From Planctomycetaceae bacterium (GTDB lineage: Bacteria > Planctomycetota > Planctomycetia > Pirellulales > PALSA-1355), in NCBI GenBank assembly GCA_003153375.1, contig PLYM01000156.1:45183-109182 (forward strand): a stretch of DNA of 64,000 bases, read 5' to 3'. The translations under genes and the position numbers were made by a program. Below, piece by piece: positions 60,695 to 64,000 of this stretch; within the stretch, counting starts at the first letter, position 1, and each line of letters opens with the position of its first letter. Under the pieces are notes generated by a model. The model made no database searches. It saw only the letters and a list, made by a program, of their open reading frames with translations, and was not told the DNA's origin.

Positions 60695-63600
60695 TTACGC
60701 GAAAGCATCGTACGCCTCATCTGCAAACTCGGCGTCCTCGTCGTCTTGGTGACCGGTCCCATTGGCCTCCTCCGCCGCCGTAGTGACATCCTGATGCCGG
60801 GGCCGTGCTTCCTCTGCCGCCGCTGGTGCGCCGGCGGTGGGCTCGCGATCAGCGACATCGTCAGGTGCCGGCGGCTGATTGTCGGGGCCGTTGGCGCCAG
60901 GCTCTGGTGCGTCAGGCTTTGGCTTGACGGTATCTTCACCATCCACCTCAAAGTAATCCGTTCGCACCGCTAGAACATTGCGGCGCCGCCCCTCGAGCGT
61001 CATTCGGACAGTCAGCGTGTCGCGGTTTGCATCGATATGTGACAAAAATCCGCCATCGAAAAGATGTTTGCGGAGCATGAATGGCGACGCCTGAAAAGAT
61101 TCGCCCTGCTCGGACGCCAACTGCTGAACGGCCGCGCGGGCGCTTTCGGGTTCGATGTACACGGAGGTATCGTCCAGCCAGCCAATACGCCTACCTTGCG
61201 GCTGCCAGCGATAATCGGGGACACCGTGGGGGCCGCGAAACTCAACACGGCGCCAGCCCCATCGTTCCGCGGTGGCGGTTTGCGAATCGCCATCCTTCTC
61301 GGCGATGTGCCCTCGGCCGGACGCGAGAACCGCGATCAGAAGTTGAATAAAGCGACGGGCCGGGTCGTTCTCTTGCTGGTGCGAGGCCTGCGCAATCGCC
61401 GAGCTTCGAAGGGCTTCCCAAGACGCGTCTTTCAGTGTCTTCCGCCGAGTGCTGTCGATTGCGCCGATTTCCTTGGCGAACGTAATGAACAACCGGAAGC
61501 CGAGCGAGAGTTCAGCGACGATGCTTGGCGTGCGAGCGTGCTCTCCCGTGCCGGCCGCTTTGGCACGCACCTCATTCAGTTTAGTGGGCCAGAATTCTTG
61601 GAGTGCTGCGTAGTTTGGAGCGAGCCAGCGAAGGAAACCGGCCATCGCTTGGGCATATTTTCCGCTGGCCGCAGCGGTTTGAAACGGTGTAAGTTTTGGC
61701 GGAATGCCATCAGCCTTCGTCACCTCGACGATGAAAAGTCTGGCTTGCAGGGACTGCCCGCGCGGAATGTCTTCCCCGGTGCTGATAATCATTCCGCGCG
61801 GTGGCTTGACCGGCCGCAGACTGCCATCAGCACGCATGCGCTGGCGACCCGAGTTGTTGCCTTGGGCCCGCAGCAGTCGGTCCGCGTCACGATGAGTGCG
61901 TTGGACATCAGTAGATGAGCCGTTCGGAATGAAGTCATCGACGGCGAGGAGCGCGTTTTTCACCTGGAACGCCATCGACTCCAGCGAGTTCGCGGTAGAA
62001 GACCAATTTCCCGGCAGCTTCCTGGCATCCATCGCTGGACCGAAGTGTTGTTGGGCGAGCGCTGTCAATTCAGTTTTTCCGGTGCCTGTCTTCCCCACAA
62101 GAAATAGCGACAGGTCGGTGGGTCTGAGCACAGAGCGCCAGATCGAAGCAAGCAACGGGTATGTAAGATTGGCTGGACCGAGGGTCAGTAAATCGAGGCT
62201 TGCATTAACTGCGTCTCGGAGTGGTTTTCCGGTCGGTGGTTCCGGCAACGAGTAATTGTCGAGAGGCGACGGAAGCGAGACATTAACATCCAAATCCACG
62301 CCGTCACCGGTGATTGCTCCGCCGTTGTGCAAATAGACCCAATTGCCTTCGAGGTGGCGCCATCCAGTGTGCGAGTAGACGAATTGTCGTTTTGCGTCCT
62401 GAGAGAAGACCTGGATCGCGGCCAACATCGCCTTTAACTCTCCAGGCCATACGATGGGGCTGCTCCCCCAGGCTTGGGTGATCCACTCGCCCTTAAGAAA
62501 GTCTTTCGCGGCGACCTCGACGCGTGGCAGAAATTTGCCGGTGTAAAGCTTTCCAGTGATGCCAAGCATGATCTGCTGCTCAACACCGTCATCATGGACA
62601 GTCTCATCGGTGATTGTCGCCGTGAAATTGGCGAGACGCACGGTTTGGGGCCCTTGTGGCGTCAGTTTGGTTCGGCAATAGAAGCCGTCCTTCTCGTAGA
62701 ATCCTCCGTCTTCGTTGCGAACAACGATGGGTGGGTACTTTTTGATTGCTTCGTCGACGTAGCGTTTGGACGCATGATCGAAGTCCTTCATTATGAATCC
62801 CGCCGCGCGAATCATCTCCCTCGCATTGGCCCACGCCGGCGGATCGAGCACTGACAGCGCGGCGATATCGCGCAACAGGTCGGCATCGCAGTAGATCGAG
62901 TTCATTCCCTTCGATAACGACGCAGCTAACCGCTCAAGGACCGCGGCGGACGGCTGCGGGGGCGGGGGATCTGCGGCGGTCGCAGCCGCGACAATCTTGT
63001 CGACCGCGGCCTTCACGGCGTCGCCCGTCAGGATTTCAGGACATTTACCAGCCAGTAGGAGATCGTCAATTCCCTTGCCATCTGCGAGTGACCACTGTTC
63101 AAGCTCTACTTTAAACCCTGCCGCGATCAGGCCGTTGACACAATCGCGGAGGTGACCGGCCACATGTCGATTTGTGGATGCGTCGGCATCGATCGCGACA
63201 ACCACCGTCTCGACGCCCAGCTCCTTGAGCACAGGAATTATTCGAGACCAAAGATTCACACCCGGCATCGAGATAGTTGGCACGCTGTCGTGCTCGTCGC
63301 AATAGTCAGCCTTAAGCTCACCCTCGGTGACGCGCACCCGCGGCGACGGCGACTTAACGCCAAGCGGCACATGGACGGGTGTTCCCGGGCTCGGGCCGTC
63401 TTGTTCTCCAACGCGGCTCGTAATCCAGCGATACTTCCCGCCGTCGCCGGGATCGTCGCGCCGCATCCGCAGTGCAGCAACCTTTCCGCCAAATGCTCGG
63501 ACCGGGATCAGAATGCCGTTGGCTTCGGTCATGCCAAGCGACGTGCCTTGCCGCAGACCTGGCACTGCATTGAAGGTCTTCTGGTCTATTCCTGGCGTAT

Positions 63601-63976
63601 GTCGCAAGATTGCCGCGCATTGCAGAAGGCACTTGCCGGCGGGCTTGGTCTTGTATCCGCGATTGTCGATTGCCTCGTCGCTAAACCCACGATTGCGAAG
63701 GCTTTGCCGATGCTCATCGGAAAGGGAAAGCCTGTCTAGCAATTCGCGATAAACCCGGTCGCAATCATCCACGCTCGCTGACCGTGCATCGTCGGCTGCT
63801 TCCTCGGGTTCGGTAAAAGCAGTCGGCTCGGCAGGCTCAATCAAAGGGGCCGGCTCGGCGATTGCAACTTGGGCTGAACCCGATTTGTCGCCGGTCGAGG
63901 ATGACAACACGACTGCGGGCGCAGCCTTTCTGCTCGACGTCTTTCGTCGGCCGTTGTTCTGCTGATTTTCATGCAT
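60695..63976 (-). CDS. large primase/helicase-like replication protein (Toprim/DUF3854 plus P-loop ATPase)
   Basis: 1093 residues. After a disordered N-terminus (1-70) comes a primase-like region (RVYRELLDRLSLSDEHRQSL near 73-95). A Toprim/DUF3854-type domain follows, with RVTEGELKADYCDEH near 217 and VVVAIDADAS near 262, the acidic metal site. Residues about 430-860 resemble DUF927-type helicases, with Walker A GKTGTGKTE near 626 and AVDDFIPNG as the probable Walker B. The C-terminus (about 1000-1093) is acidic and Pro/Ala-rich. It would prime and unwind DNA for autonomous replication of the element from the adjacent iterons. No clear ribosome binding site precedes the ATG. Confidence 0.85.
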   Translation of the reverse strand: MHENQQNNGRRKTSSRKAAPAVVLSSSTGDKSGSAQVAIAEPAPLIEPAEPTAFTEPEEAADDARSASVDDCDRVYRELLDRLSLSDEHRQSLRNRGFSDEAIDNRGYKTKPAGKCLLQCAAILRHTPGIDQKTFNAVPGLRQGTSLGMTEANGILIPVRAFGGKVAALRMRRDDPGDGGKYRWITSRVGEQDGPSPGTPVHVPLGVKSPSPRVRVTEGELKADYCDEHDSVPTISMPGVNLWSRIIPVLKELGVETVVVAIDADASTNRHVAGHLRDCVNGLIAAGFKVELEQWSLADGKGIDDLLLAGKCPEILTGDAVKAAVDKIVAAATAADPPPPQPSAAVLERLAASLSKGMNSIYCDADLLRDIAALSVLDPPAWANAREMIRAAGFIMKDFDHASKRYVDEAIKKYPPIVVRNEDGGFYEKDGFYCRTKLTPQGPQTVRLANFTATITDETVHDDGVEQQIMLGITGKLYTGKFLPRVEVAAKDFLKGEWITQAWGSSPIVWPGELKAMLAAIQVFSQDAKRQFVYSHTGWRHLEGNWVYLHNGGAITGDGVDLDVNVSLPSPLDNYSLPEPPTGKPLRDAVNASLDLLTLGPANLTYPLLASIWRSVLRPTDLSLFLVGKTGTGKTELTALAQQHFGPAMDARKLPGNWSSTANSLESMAFQVKNALLAVDDFIPNGSSTDVQRTHRDADRLLRAQGNNSGRQRMRADGSLRPVKPPRGMIISTGEDIPRGQSLQARLFIVEVTKADGIPPKLTPFQTAAASGKYAQAMAGFLRWLAPNYAALQEFWPTKLNEVRAKAAGTGEHARTPSIVAELSLGFRLFITFAKEIGAIDSTRRKTLKDASWEALRSSAIAQASHQQENDPARRFIQLLIAVLASGRGHIAEKDGDSQTATAERWGWRRVEFRGPHGVPDYRWQPQGRRIGWLDDTSVYIEPESARAAVQQLASEQGESFQASPFMLRKHLFDGGFLSHIDANRDTLTVRMTLEGRRRNVLAVRTDYFEVDGEDTVKPKPDAPEPGANGPDNQPPAPDDVADREPTAGAPAAAEEARPRHQDVTTAAEEANGTGHQDDEDAEFADEAYDAFA

Positions 63977-64000
63977 GTAGGTGACGGAGTCGGAGCCCCT

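Larger units (their letters stand above)
51199..64000. mobile_element. integrative element at tRNA-Val, right end outside window
   Basis: From the 3' end of tRNA-Val onward the gene content switches from planctomycete housekeeping and catabolic genes to integrase, XRE regulator, short accessory genes, Abi defence gene, primase/helicase and an iteron cluster. The integrase gene is the first gene and reads away from the tRNA, as is usual for tRNA-targeted islands. No structural phage genes are visible in this part, so it may be a phage satellite, a replicating island or an incomplete prophage. The second att copy should repeat the 3' half of the tRNA beyond base 64000. Confidence 0.8.

Overview
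The window looks like a chromosome segment of a planctomycete (Pirellulales-like). The evidence is the mix of families: three DUF1501 proteins, a PVC-type membrane-bound dehydrogenase fused to cytochrome c, an exported GH20-like glycosidase, a neutral-ceramidase-like protein, many secreted proteins, and an overall high G+C content. No 16S gene or species marker is present, so nothing finer than phylum or order can be said.

Layout. 1-8.5 kb: an ECF sigma factor (cut by the window edge) with a small zinc-binding partner, then a run of exported catabolic proteins. 8.5-12.1 kb: cysteine desulfurase, a zinc-ribbon membrane protein and a cyclase-family hydrolase. 12.3-17.6 kb: the translation cluster infC-rpmI-rplT-pheS-pheT. 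infC appears to start at an AUC codon, and PheT carries an extra internal block of about 140 residues. 17.6-20.9 kb: a GT2 glycosyltransferase and a GH15 glucoamylase. 21.2-32.8 kb: six tandem paralogous genes, each TPR repeats plus a family-9-like glycosyltransferase domain. 33-41 kb: a DUF1501 protein, a molybdenum hydroxylase operon (Fe-S, Mo, FAD subunits and a small Cys-rich protein) whose Fe-S subunit has lost all four cysteines of its ferredoxin-type cluster, then exported small proteins. 41-51 kb: hydrolases, a prolyl oligopeptidase, an HhH protein, a Dabb protein and two more DUF1501 proteins.

From 51.2 kb to the right edge the sequence is an integrated mobile element next to an intact tRNA-Val(GAC). 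It has a tyrosine integrase reading away from the tRNA, an XRE-type regulator divergent from a leftward operon with a near-consensus promoter, a small-RNA-like locus directly in front of an Abi_2/HEPN abortive-infection gene, small accessory genes (ASCH, M41-like metallopeptidase, DUF6876, an HGG zinc-motif protein), a large primase/helicase-like protein, and a cluster of about ten 9-bp iterons beside an AT-rich tract that looks like a replication origin. Integrase, regulator, primase-helicase and iteron origin together resemble a phage satellite or self-replicating genomic island. No capsid or terminase genes are visible, and the distal attachment site lies outside the window.

The strongest candidates for new biology are the ncRNA-Abi locus, the iteron origin with its primase, the Fe-S subunit with a serine-substituted cluster site, the enlarged PheT, and the six-gene TPR-glycosyltransferase array.
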